From Luzula sylvatica (lineage: Eukaryota; Streptophyta; Magnoliopsida; Poales; Juncaceae), in NCBI GenBank assembly GCA_946800325.1, contig OX326959.1, positions 50,350,784-50,414,783 of the forward strand: a stretch of DNA of 64,000 nucleotides, read 5' to 3'. The position numbers were made by a program, and so were the translations under genes. The notes beneath the pieces are model-generated. The model had not been told where the DNA came from and did not search any database. It saw nothing but the letters and a program-made list of their open reading frames with translations. How positions within the stretch are numbered: position 1 is the first letter of the stretch; every line of letters begins with the position of its first letter. Shown here piece by piece: positions 1 through 11,935 of this stretch.

Positions 1-59
1 AGCGCATGCACTCTCCGCCTTATGCCTTCGTCCATCAATGGTATGCTCTGATCACCCAT
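1..59 (-). CDS. 5' end of an unidentified gene running off the left edge (partial)
   Basis: On the minus strand an ATG at 59-57 opens a frame that stays open to the window edge and starts MGDQSIPLMDEGIRRRVHA. The ATG sits in a favourable context (A at -3, G at +4). The preceding ~200 bases on the plus strand (60-270) are richer in GC than the AT-rich DNA beyond, as expected for a leader. Only 19 residues are visible, too few to name a family. It could also be a chance open frame. Confidence 0.35.
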   Translation of the reverse strand, partial: MGDQSIPLMDEGIRRRVHA

Positions 60-954
60 CCTTGCAGAAGAAAGACGAAAACTTTGGAGCGATGAAGACT
101 TGTGGGTTCTGGGTCTGGAAGCTCACGGTCGGATTCTTCCCCGATGATGGATGGCTATTGGCTTGTTAGGGGAATTGTGGAGAATTGACTTGTGAGATCG
201 TTGGTGGTGTGCCAGTCATTCTCCAATGGAGAACAAGTCAAAGGATTGGAAGAGATAGAAAGATGAAATTGGGAGGAGATAAAATAGATCTATCATTTAT
301 AATTATAATCACACTCATTAATTAAAATTGAAAATTGAAATAAGTAATCATTTCGTATAAATATGGGTAATTGTATATATTGATTTACTGACTATCACAT
401 TAGATTCGAGTTAAAATTGAAGGTAAAAAGTTCATAGTCAGTATAATTTCTAATTTTATTTTACTTTTGAAATTTCTTTGCGAATGCATTGAATTTACAT
501 ACAAGAATTTACATACTATTTACATGTTATTTACGTGCGGTTAGTTCCAGTGGTCTCTATATATATCCTCAGTATCGAATTGAACCGGTCCAATTCAATT
601 TGAACGGTTCGTTTTTCCAATTTATTTGATTCGATTTTAACGTTTTGAAAATCATTTATACCAAAGCGATCCAATTATATCTCGTTTTTCATGTTTTTAT
701 AATATGTTAATTTAAAAGAAAACATTATATAACAATGTTAAAATAATATATTTATGTATTATTTTTTTAAACAAAATTTGACTTTTAATATTATAAAGTT
801 TTGTATTCGATTTAGTTTCTTTGATTTTAAATTAGTTCATAATTCAGACAAAGAAAAAGGGAGAAAAAATTGCGACTCGGTTTGGGGTGGAAGCAAATTC
901 TTTATTTGATTCTTGATGCAAAATTCATGATTTTAATATTTTAATACTTAATTT

Positions 955-1125
955 CTTATTATATTATAATATATTTTTATTGTTTTTTATTATATTATAT
1001 TGTTTTTTATTATATTATATTATATTATATTATATTATGGTATATTGTTTTATATTATATTATGTTATATTATTTTATATTATATTATATTATTTTATAT
1101 TATTTTATATTATATTTTTGTTGGT
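955..1125. repeat. TATTA/TTATA low-complexity tract
   Basis: About 170 bases made almost only of reiterated attatatt/ttttatatt units. It produces a spurious open frame rich in Ile, Tyr and Phe. It is an imperfect microsatellite. Confidence 0.85.
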
Positions 1126-1959
1126 TCAAATTTTCGATTATTTGATTATCTCAAAACAATTTCGATATTACTAATTTGACTTTCGTTCGAACGGAATCTC
1201 TTATGCTTTTGAAACGAACCTTTACATTGAGACTTTCGTTGGAACATAGCCTTTGTGCGTTATAACGGAGCTTCAACTTTTCGATTAATAACTTTGTAAC
1301 GACTAGTTTGACTTCGTTCCGTCCGGACGGAAGCTCCTTTCCGTTCAAACATAATGTATAGAAAACCTGTTTTGTTGAGGGGTCCATGTGTTCTATAAAT
1401 GGAACCCCTCTATGTTTTCTCTCTCTAACTCTTCAGCAATTTTAATACACTAAAATAAAGAAAACAAATCCTAGAGATTGAGATTAATTCCTCCAAATCA
1501 AAATCACGATCTATGATAGATCTTTCGATTCTCCACAACAAACGATTCCCAACTCACGTGACCGATTACGGAGATTTCAATTTGAAGATTGTAATATGCT
1601 AGTTTTTTATTGCAAATTCCGTCATAGATCGATAGAAACGTGTAAATCGATATAGGCAAAATCTTATAATATTTGATTCGGAAATTCAATAGAGAGCCGA
1701 AAAGTCCCAAGACATCCTGGAGATATATATACTTATGAACAATCGAGTCGGTCGATTAAGCAAGTAAATGATGAGTTAAAACTAGATAACAACCACCCAC
1801 CGAATCTCGTCACAAATATCTTGTGTCAACTCGTGTGGTATCTTTTTTTCTTATTTTAAATTATATACGCTTTCGCATAATATACCACGTGCATTCCATT
1901 AGCGCGGAAATTAGACCTTAAGATCACCTATTCACCCTCTCTAGGTCTAGATTAAACAA

Positions 1960-2290
1960 CAATTATATTATATTATATTATATTATATGATATTATGTTA
2001 TAATATATTATATTATACCATATTATATAATTTATATTTTTTTATATTGTCATGTTGTATATACAGGGGATTTTTGAAGAAGCAAAAAATATAGGGGATT
2101 TTTGAGGGAATCTAAAAAAGATAGGGGGTTTTCTAAAAGTACAGGGGATTTTTCAGAATTTACAGAAAAGTTGGTGGGTTTTTGAAGAATTCCCCTATAT
2201 TATATTTTGTGATATTATATTATATTATTTTGTTTTATCTTATATTATATTATATTATATTATATTATCTTTTATTGGTTTTTATATTGT
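1960..2290. repeat. Second TATTA-type low-complexity region
   Basis: Reiterated attatatt units at about 1960-2040 and again at 2195-2290 flank the 'ggggatttttga' repeat cluster. The flanking runs match the tract at 955-1125 in composition. Confidence 0.7.
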
Positions 2291-2854
2291 TTGAATTATA
2301 TTATATTAAATTACATTACATAATATTATATGACAATATATAATATAATATTATTATTGATAATATAACATAATTATTATTTATGAAAATAATTTAAAGA
2401 AATAATATTATAATAAAATACATGATTAGTTATATCCATGTATATGAAATAACGTTATTTTGTGTATTTCAATATCCACCTTCATATTCCTGATTTCACC
2501 AAAATACATCAAACTAAATAATACCCAAATCCAAAATCAAACGTGTTCTATCCGAGCTGATCTGAATTGTATCAGAAAAAAAAACTATCCGGTTCCCAAA
2601 ATATATATAAAAAATTAGTATTGAAAGCAAAACTTTTCTTTCAAAAAAAAGAAAAAAAAGAATTAGTAGGCTAATGACTCAATGAGCTGATCAGTAGTAT
2701 CGTTGGATACATAAGATCATGATTAGGCCCACAGATTTGGCTATGTCCAAAAGAAAATGTCCCTGCTGTGTCAGATAAAAATACTCGATCTTATCTCCAC
2801 ATCCATATTCCCACGTGGTCACTCGGACTAAAAACTTATGCGAGCATTTCCTAT

Positions 2855-2862
2855 TATATAAA
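2855..2862 (+). promoter_or_regulatory. Candidate TATA box of the Bowman-Birk inhibitor gene
   Basis: TATATAAA lies 166 bases before the ATG at 3028. With a start site about 30 bases downstream this would give a leader of roughly 140 bases, normal for a plant gene. A second TATA-like run at about 2965-2972 is an alternative that would give a much shorter leader. Confidence 0.45.
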
Positions 2863-3027
2863 GACTCAGAACGAGAGTAAAGAAGATAAATCTCCATTAT
2901 CCACACCTACCAATCTACCATTAACTAGTCCTCATTCTAGAGAAAGAACCCTCCATTATCTATCTATATATACCATTATTTGGTCTTGAGATCCTCAGAA
3001 AGAACTTAGTACAGAATTAACGTTAAA

Positions 3028-3563
3028 ATGAGGAACAAAGTGAGTGTTGCAGTAATGGCTTTCATGGTGCTTGGAGTCTTGATTATATCTGTACCATCAT
3101 CCCAATCAATGGAAGATTCGTACTTTCAGTTCAAAGGTAATTAATTAAACTAAGATCGTTTCAGTCAAATTCGTACCATCATGCCAATAATTGAATTATT
3201 TCAAAGATCCATTCTTATACCTACCAATGAAGTTAATTATGTAATTAGAGGAATAGTTTCGAGTATAATTGTTTCAATTTTAGCATCACCTGTACAATAC
3301 TTAACATAATCATTTGTTGAAATCAAACAGGAAGGTCTAGTGGAGAAAGCAAATTAAGGCCACGGCAATGCTGCGACAGTTGCGGTGCGTGCACCAAGTC
3401 CATTCCGGCGAAATGTCAGTGCAAAGACATGGTTCGTTCATGCCATCCTTTGTGCAAAACCTGCGTTAAATCGGCTCTCAGTGTCGATCCACCTCTGTAC
3501 CAGTGCATGGATCTGATTCCAAATTATTGCAAGTATAAATGCAGTTTCGCAATAACTCAGTAG
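3028..3563 (+). CDS. Bowman-Birk-type serine protease inhibitor, two exons
   Basis: Exons 3028-3136 and 3331-3563 join in phase to a 113-residue precursor. Residues 1 to about 27 form a signal peptide (hydrophobic core MAFMVLGVLIISV), so the protein is secreted or vacuolar. The cysteine-rich domain begins CCDSCGACTKSIPAKCQC, the Bowman-Birk signature. The first inhibitory loop, CTKSIPAKC, has Lys at P1, which in this family means trypsin inhibition. Twelve cysteines are present rather than the fourteen of a double-headed dicot inhibitor. In the second half, where a C-x7-C loop is expected, the sequence reads VKSALSVDPPLYQC, so the loop-closing pair is missing and this site is probably inactive. 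The intron interrupts the propeptide between signal and inhibitor domain. Such inhibitors commonly act in defence against insect or microbial proteases; that role is inferred from the family. Confidence 0.88.
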
Positions 3564-4066
3564 TATGACGAGAAATTAGAAATATGGCAACACTGCCCTT
3601 AGTTTTTAGGGCAAATCTTACTCCTTTGGCATGATTTTTTTGGCTCATGTTTTTGATGATTTTTACTTATTTAGATATCATGTTTATGTTTTGTATAGTA
3701 TGCATAGATTGTAATAAAGTGGAATCTCGCAATTACATGCAATATTCCATTTTGAAGGGTAGATTAATAGGATTGGGGCACAGAGACTACAAGAAAAATT
3801 TGATAAATGGATGCAAATATATTTCAAGCTCCTTACATAAACAGGATAAATAAAAATAATTCATCCAACATAATAATCGAAAATAATTTTAGCATAGTGT
3901 CGACAAATTTTGATGCCTCGAACAAAGCAAATATATCATACCGAAGACTACATCACGAGTTGCAACATGTTCTTACCTGGCGAAACGCTGTAAATCTGCA
4001 ATAAAATTTGATATTAAATTAACAATAAGAAGATAATAAATATTATGATAATTTGTACCATTACCA
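3564..4066. other. Intergenic region between convergent genes
   Basis: About 500 bases between the inhibitor stop codon and the stop of the minus-strand RETICULATA-related gene. It must hold the 3' untranslated regions of both. No element or RNA gene was recognised. Confidence 0.6.
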
Positions 4067-6000
4067 TTACTGACAGCCTGTCAACCTAGCCCAATCAACG
4101 AATTGCATTCCCCCATAAATATTATTGGCGAAACGAACACCCACGGTGAAAGCCATCGCGATAGGGGGGACACCCTTCGCAACTGGCGAGGCCTCGACCA
4201 ATCGTTCGAGCCCGTTGATTACTTGATAACGGGTGTTCGAAGAAACCGCAAGAAACACCCCTACAATATGATAATCAGAGTTATCGCCATTCTTTTATTA
4301 TTTTAGCCAAAATTTTAGTAGAGAAAAAAAAACAAGATAGGCTCGAATAAAGATACCCCAAAGAGCAGCGCTTTTAAAAAGAGGAGGGACCGGGATATCT
4401 TCATCTGATTTCTTAACGCTCCTACAAACGATACAATCATACAATCCATGAACTATTTATTAAAATACATTTATTATAATTTATATGTAACGATATTGAA
4501 CAAATAAGGAGTTTTAATTTTTTAATCAGAGAAGAAAACCTTTTGGCCGTCATTATCAAATTGGCGATACCTTGACCAACAAGCCCACAAAAGAATCCGA
4601 CCGCACCATATAAAGCACCCTAAAAAACAAATAATATCGATAAAGAATAAAACAATAAAGTAAAAACAATAATTTTTTTTACACGATTAAGCATACCTTA
4701 TAAAAATACGTTCCAATTCGTTGCTGAACAGAGAATCTATATCCGGGTCTTTCAGCTTCAAAAACGCTGCGTCATGATGAACATAATAAAAAAATTACCC
4801 TAAAATTGGAATATAATTAAATATAATTTGTAGATGTGAAATAGTTATAAGCACATACCTACTAGGCAAGGCATCATAAGCAAATTTAAGACGCCCAAGA
4901 AGACCACGCGAGACTGCCGCGGAAGAAGAACTTCCAAATCGTGCGTAGGGAGCCAACATGCCAACCAATGCGATGTTAACGACAACCCCGACTAGAAGAT
5001 CTGCGGTGTACAACTCGAACTCCGACCAAAATTCCTTTCCCCTCTTCTGAACCTCCGCAAATGTCGCACAACACGAGTCTATTATAATCTGCACGCACAC
5101 GATTTATAATTGGGGATGGAACATGATCAAGCCAATAAGGAGCCAAGAAATGAAATTCCAGGATTTGGACAAGAGAGGAGTATACCTCGGTTCCGATTTT
5201 AAAGAGGAAAGAAGGATCAGCGAGCATTCGATTCCTAAAGAGTGGGATTGATTTCATCACGTCGCCCAATGGCCATGATGATCCCTTGAAATATCATTGA
5301 TAATCATATGATTATTTTAAAACGTGCAATTTAAGTTAGATCAGTAGCGGGTCAAAGAAAATCATATGATAAACTGGAATATATGGAAAATACAAACCTG
5401 CATTTCGAGATACCGTAATAAAAGTAATTTCTGTATCCCACAATTCTTCGCAGCTTGGAGCATATCTTCAGGAAGAGTTATCCCTTTCTCTTCGACTTCT
5501 CTCATGACCTCTTCGTAGCTCAGAAAAGGCCCAAATTCATCTTCTTCATTTTCATCCTTCCCTTCGTCGCCATTGCCACTTCCATTGCCTTCACCGTCAC
5601 CACCTCCATTTGGGGGAAACTTCCCATTCCCATTCCCATTAGTATTATCTGTACCCCCATTTCCATTATCGGTCTCCAAATGGGTATTTGATTCCGCAAT
5701 AAACAGTTTGTTTTCGATCGATGCACTTGCATTGGCTTCTTCATGGGGTAGGATTGGAGTTGAAATACTACTTTGAGTGTTTCCAGAAGGTTGGAGTTGA
5801 TTGTAAACCCTAACAGTCAATCGAGTCCTTTCTGGAGAAAGAGTAGGTTGTGCATGTTTGAGAGAAGTAAAGAGTTTGGTTCGATGAAAAAACAAGGTAG
5901 AACTGTAAATGGAGTTGATTTGGCGATTTGGGTTGCTCAATCCAGCAAAATTATAAATGGATAAACCATTTGCTTTTATTTCTAGAGAAGGAAATGCCAT
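4067..6000 (-). CDS. RETICULATA-related plastid membrane protein (DUF3411), seven exons
   Basis: Exons on the minus strand: 6000-5398, 5284-5186, 5088-4859, 4766-4697, 4619-4540, 4421-4357, 4260-4067. All junctions are GT-AG and in phase, giving 446 residues. The ATG at 6000 has A at -3 and G at +4; the open frame extends upstream only through non-ATG codons. Residues 1 to about 75 are Ser/Thr/Arg-rich and look like a plastid transit peptide. A Gly/Asn/Asp-rich linker (about 120-155) and an acidic patch follow. The DUF3411 core begins at DEFGPFLSYEEVMREV and includes RNRMLADPSFLFKIGTE, DSCCATFAEVQKRGKEFW, ADLLVGVVVNIALVG, GQGIANLIMTAKR and the terminal NNIYGGMQFVDWAR. Members lie in the chloroplast envelope and affect leaf mesophyll and vein patterning; their transport or metabolic function is unsettled. 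The linker and core resemble the RER3/RER4 subgroup most. Confidence 0.92.
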
Positions 6001-6049
6001 AGTTAGTACACTACAGTTCAGTGATCTCACTCGAGCTAGTGAGTGGTAT

Positions 6050-7459
6050 AACTTACTGCAAAAACAACCAACAACCCAAAACCCTAAACTACTTCAACAA
6101 TGGCTGGGAAAGTGAACAGAGGAGAAAGAAGATCTTTTACAACAAAGTGGCGTAAAGCAAGTGATATGTCCTTTGGAAAAGATGAAGAAGAAAGAATTGT
6201 CGTGGGTTTGATGCCTGCACTGGCGGCTAGGGACCGAACCGCTCTGGTCCGGTAATAAACCGGGCCCGGTTCAGTTCAGGCTTGAATGGGCCAAGGCCTG
6301 TTATGTTCTAACATGAAGCCATGATATACTAATTTAGACAAATACTAGTCCTCAATACGTGCGAACTAACTTAAAGAAATATCAAATTTATATTTTATTA
6401 TGAGATTTTTTTTAATCATTTAACAACTAAATTTTTATTTACGTAAATTAAAATAAAAAAATACTATTAAATTTTGTTTACATCCCATTAAATGGTTCAA
6501 ATTAATCATTTGATTTATTCAAACTAAACACTTGTGAATGAACCGAAAACTATCAATTGTACATTCATTAAATAATCATCGCCATCCACATGCTACGAAC
6601 ATCAAAACCATCATATAATATCTTGCTATTGTTCAATAAAAAATCATCATTATTCAAATCTCATTAGTCCATGAACTCATAACCCAGTTAGTTGGTAATG
6701 AAACACAAATAATTATTGAGAGATCGTGAGTTCAAGTTTCATTGACATCAATGAATGAAAGACAACCGAGACTTTTTCATTTACGCGTTTCCGATTTTCA
6801 TTGACATTAATAAATGTAGGCCATATCTACATCAAGATAATCTTCATCATGAACATAAAAATCCTAATTCCAGACTATATCTACATCATCAAATCCGAAT
6901 TAGAAAATCGTTATTCTTAATTATTCTTTTACTTAAAAATTCATGTAAATTAAATTTATTAATTTGGATAATCCTTTGTTTAATATATTATGATAATTAA
7001 AAAGTATATGTTACAATACCATGCATATTATTAATTATTAATTATCAATAGATATAAAGTTAAGGGATTTTCAGTCATCAGACGCGTCCACATCACCGCG
7101 TCGACCAGCACCGCCGGATAAACTCTCTCCTGGGCGCTCTGCATCTGGTTCGTTGATCTGGTGCATGATACATGTGTTCGTGAGCCGAGGAATCTGGAAT
7201 TGATTTTGCTGCTTGGTCTACGCTGCTCTGTGCGTTGTCTAGTTTGTGGTCGAATAACTGCTTTGTGTTAAAATCTTTTTTTCTTATTCTTTTGCCAAAT
7301 GATATGCTATGCGTATACATACTTTGCTGTTTGTTGTATGGTGTGTGTTTTGTGTGTGTGTGTTTTGTGGTCTTCTCCTATGAACGGCTTCTTTTTGGGT
7401 TTGATGGAATTAATGTTGAGTGTTTGTGGATTGATGGAATTAATGTTGAGTGTTTGATA
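6050..7459. other. Intergenic region upstream of the RETICULATA-related gene
   Basis: The first ~200 bases should carry the promoter and leader of the minus-strand gene. The rest is AT-rich with no gene. At 7085-7250 the composition turns GC-rich, suggestive of a gene or element fragment, and at 7403-7455 a ~25-base phrase (gatggaattaatgttgagtg) is directly duplicated immediately before the satellite array. Confidence 0.55.
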
Positions 7460-10400
7460 CGCTTTGAGAAGTTCAAATAACGTGTTTTTATATCATTTGT
7501 ATCGTATTTTTACAACATAACTTTTCACCAAATTGTACAAACACTAAGAAAATTTTCATTTCAATTCATAGCAATCTTTTTCCACATTGAGGGGTTCAAA
7601 TAACGTGTTTTTAGATCATTCGTACCGTATATTTTACTACAAAATTTTTCACAAAATTTTACAAACACTAAAAAAGTTTATTTTTCGATTCATAACTTTC
7701 TTTTAACGCTATGAGGAGTCCAAATAACGTGTTTTGAGATGATTTGGATCGAATCTTTTACTACGTAAGTTTTCACCAAATTATACAAACACTAAGAAAG
7801 TTTTTCTTTTCGATTCATAACAATCTTTTTACGCTTTGAGGAGTTCAAATAACGTGATTTTTGATCATTCGTACCGTATCTTTTACTACACAACTTTTAA
7901 CCAAATTTTACAAACACTAAGAAATTTTGTTTTTCGATTAATAACATTATTTTAATGCTCCGAGGAGTCCAAATATCGTGTTTTGAGATGGTTTGGATCA
8001 AATCTTTTACTACGTAATTTTGCACCAAATTGAACAAACACAAAGAAAATTTTCTATTCAATTCATAGCAATATTTTTACGTTTTGAGGGGTTCAAATAA
8101 CGTGTCTTTAGATCATTTGTATCGTATCTTTTACTACACAACTTTTCATCAAATTGTACAAACACTAAGACAGTTTTCTTTTCGATTCATAGCAACCGTT
8201 TTACGTTTTGAGGAGTTCAAATAACGTGTTTTTAGATCATTTGTACCGTTTCTTTTACTACATAAAATTTCACCAAATTTTACAAACACTAAGAAAGTTT
8301 GTTTTTCGATTCATAACAATCTTATAATGCTATGAGGAGTCCAAATAACGTGTTTTGAGATTGTTTGGATCGAATCTTTTAGTACGTAATTTTTTACCAA
8401 ATTGTACAAACACTAATAAAGTTTTCTTTTCGATTCATAGAAATCTTTTTACGTTTTGAGTAGTTCAAATATCCTGTTTTTATATCATTCGTACCGTAGC
8501 TTTTAGTAGATAATTTTTCACCAAATTTTACAAACACTTAGAAAGTTGGTTTTTCGATTCATAACAATCTTTTAACGCTCCGAGGAGCGCAAATAACATG
8601 TTTTTTAGATTGGTTGGATCGAATCTTTTAATACATAAGTTTTCACCAAATTGTACAAACACTAAGAAAGTTTTTCTTTTCGATTCATAACAATCTTTTT
8701 ACGCTTTGAGAAGTTCAAATAACGTGTTTTTTTATCATTCGTAATCTTTTACTACATAACTTTTAACCAAATTTTACAAACACTAAGAAAGTTTGTTTTT
8801 CGATTCATAACATTCATAGAGTCCAAATAACGTGTTTTGAGATGGTTTGGATCGAATGTTTTACTACGTAACTTTTCACCAAATTTTACAAACACTAAGA
8901 AAGTTTGTTTTTCGATTCATATAATTCTTTTAACACCATGAGGAGTCCAAATAACGTGTTTTGAGATGGTTTGGATCGAATGTTTTACTACGTAACTTTT
9001 CACCAAATTGTACAAACACTAAGAAAGTTTTCAATTCAATTCATAGCAATCTTTTTAGTTTTGAGGAGTCGAAATAACGTGTTTTTTGATCGTTTGTATC
9101 ATGTCTTTTATTACGTAACTTTTCACCAAATTTTACAAACACTAAGAAAATTTGTTTTTCAATTCATAACAATCTTATAACTCTCTGAGGAGCCAAAATA
9201 ACTTGTTTTTTAGATGGTTTGGATCGAATCTTTTACTACGTAATTTTACACCAAATTGTAAAAACACTAAGAAAGTTTTCTATTCGATTTATCGAAATCT
9301 TTTTACGTTTTGAGGAGTCAAATAACGTGTTTTTAGATCATTTGTATCGTATCTTTTACTACATAACATTTCACCAAATTTTCCAAACACTAAGAAACGT
9401 TTTTTTTTCGATTCATTACAATCTTATAACGTGTTTTTTAGATGGTTTGGATCTAATCTTTTACTATGTAATTTTGCACCAAATTTTACAAACACTAAGA
9501 AAGTTTTCTATTCGATTCATGGCAATCTTTTTTACGTTTTGAGGAATTCAAATAACTTGTTTTTAGATCATTTGTATCATATCTTTTACTACATAACTTT
9601 TCACCAAATTTTACAAACACTAAGAAAGTTCGTTTTTCGATTCATAACAATCTTATAACTCCCTTAGGAGTCAAAATAACTGGTTTTATAGATTGTTTGG
9701 ATCGAATCTTTTACTACGTAATTTTGCACCAAATTGTACGTAAACACTAAGAAAGTTTTTAATTTGATTCATAGCAATCTTTTTACGTTTTTAGGAGTTC
9801 AAATAACGTGTTTTTAGATCATTTGTATCGTATCTTTTACTACATAAGTTTTCACCGAATTTTACAAACACTAAAAAAGTTTGTCTTTCGATTCATAACA
9901 ATCTTATAACTCGCTGAGGAGCCCAAATAACTTGTTTTTGAGATGGTTTGGATCGAATCTTTTACTACGTAACTTTTCACCAAATTGTACAAACATTAAT
10001 AAAGTTTTCTATTGGATTCATAGCAATCTTTTTACGTTTTGAGGAGTTCAAATAACGTGTTTTTAGATCATTTGTATCGTATCTTTTACTACATAACTTT
10101 TCACCAAATTTTACAAACACTAAGAAAGTTTGTTTTTCATTTCACACAATTATTTTAACGCTATGAGGAGTCCAAATAACGTGTTTTGAGATGGTTTGGA
10201 TAGAAAGTTTTATTAAGTAACATTTCACCAAATTGTACAAACACGAAAAAAGTTTTCAATTCGATTCATAGCAAGCTTTTTACGTTTTGAGGAGTCCAAA
10301 TAACGTGTTTTTAGATCGTTTGTATCGTATCTTTCATTACGTAACTTTTCACCAAATTTTACAAAACCTAAGAAAGTTTGTTTTTCGATTCATAACCATC

Positions 10401-11935
10401 TTATAACTCTCTGAGGAGCCCAAGTAACTTGTTTTTTAGATGGTTTGGATCGAATCTTTTACTACGTAATTTTAGACCAAATTGTACAAACACTAAGACA
10501 GTATTCTATTCGATTCATTGCAATCTTTTTACGTTTTGAGGGGTTCAAATAACATGTTTTTTGATCATTTGTATCATATCTTTTACTACATAACTTTTCA
10601 TCAAATTTCACAAACACTATGAAAGTTTGTTTTTCGATTCATAACAATCTTATAACTCTCTGAGAAGTCCAAATAACTTGTTTTTTAGATGGTTTGGATC
10701 GAATCTTTTACTACGTAATTTTGCACCAAATTGTACAAATACTAAGAATGTTTTCTATTCGATTCATCGCAATCTTTTTACGTTTAGAGGAGTTCAAATA
10801 ACGTGTTTTTAGATCATTTGTATCATATCTTTTACTAAATAACTTTTCACCAAATTTTACACACTAAGAAAGTTTGTTTTTCGATTCATAACAATCTTAT
10901 AACTCTCTGAGGAGCTTAAATAACTTGTTTTTTAGGTGGTTTGGATCGAATCGTTTACTATGTAATTTGCACCAAATTGAACAAACACTAAGATAGTTTG
11001 CTATTCGATTCATTGCAATCTTTTTACGTTTTGAGGAGTTCAAATAACGTGTTTTTAGATCATTTGTATCCTATCTTTTACTAAATAACTTTTCACCAAA
11101 TTTTACAAACACTAAGAAAGTTTGCTATTCGATTCATAACAATCTTATAACTCTCCGAGGAGCCTAAATAACTTGTTTCTTAGATAATTTGGATCGAATC
11201 TTTTACTATGTAATTTTGCACCAAATTGAACAAATACTAAGAAAGTTTTCTATTCGATTCATCGCAATCTTTTTACGTTTAGAGGAGTTCAAATAACGTG
11301 TATTTTGATCATTTATTTCAAATCTTTTACTAAATAACTTTTCACCAAATTTTACAAACACTAAGAAAGTTTGGTTTTCGATTCATAACAATCTTATAAC
11401 ACTCCGAGGAGCCCAAATAACTTGTTTTTTAGATGGTTTGGATAAAATCTTTTACTACTTAATTTTGCACCAAATTGTACAAACACTAAGAAAGTTTTCT
11501 ATTCGATTCATCGCAATCTTTTTACGTTTTGAGGAGTTCAAATAACGTGTTTTTAGATCATTTGTATCGCATCTTTTACTACATAACTTTTCACCAAATT
11601 TTACAAACACTAAGAATGTTTGTTTTTCGATTCATAACAATCTTATAACTCTCTGAGGAGTCCAAATAACTTGTTTCCAGATGGTTTGGATCGAATCTTT
11701 TACTACGTAATTTTGAACAAAATTGTACAAACACTAAGAAAGTTTTCTATTTGATTCATAGCAATCTTTTTACGTTTTGAGGAGTTCAAATAACGTATTT
11801 TTAGATCATTTGCATCGTATCTTTTACTACATAACTTTTCACCAAATTTTACAAACACTAAGAAAGTTCAAATAACGTATCTTTTACTACATATCTTTTA
11901 CTGCATCGAATCTGAGGAGTTCAAATAACGTATTA
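7460..11935 (+). repeat. Satellite array, ~124-bp monomers of two alternating types
   Basis: About 36 head-to-tail copies of a ~123-125-bp unit. Each copy reads roughly: caaataacgtgtttt, a variable core, cttttactacataactttt, caccaaattttacaaacac, then a cgattcataacaatctt segment and a gagg-type end. Spacing of caaataac in the first copies is 125, 124, 125 and 124. Two core types exist: A has 'ggtttggatcgaatc', B has 'catttgtatcgtatc'. They mostly alternate, forming dimers of about 248 bp, with occasional BB or AA pairs near the left end. A few copies are shortened (around 8815 and 9425). The last copies, from about 11870, are scrambled fragments of the same unit. Open frames inside (for example 8971-9658) are by-products of the repeat and not genes. 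Confidence 0.93.

Larger units (their letters stand above)
60..2690. other. AT-rich intergenic DNA, no gene seen
   Basis: No convincing coding frame or RNA gene is visible. The stretch is mostly A and T with several low-complexity TATTA/TTATA runs, listed separately. Around 2060-2190 a phrase like 'ggggatttttga' recurs four times within 130 bases; it resembles the ends of the long-inverted-repeat element at 38882-39768 and may be a remnant of such an element. Confidence 0.6.

Noticed and set aside
980..1174. Open frame rich in Ile, Tyr and Phe
   Set aside because: It is a translation of the TATTA low-complexity run and has no protein-like composition.
5362..6030. Longer RETICULATA-related frame starting at 6030
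   Set aside because: The codon at 6030 is GTG, not ATG. The first ATG is at 6000, in good context.
8971..9658. Three open frames with recurring FYYVTFHQI-type phrases, at first like a repeat protein
   Set aside because: They are read-through of the ~124-bp satellite. The monomer length is not kept at a multiple of three and frames break in neighbouring copies.
7460..11935. CRISPR-like repeat-spacer arrangement
   Set aside because: The whole unit is repeated without unique spacers, copies diverge gradually and the host is a plant nuclear genome.
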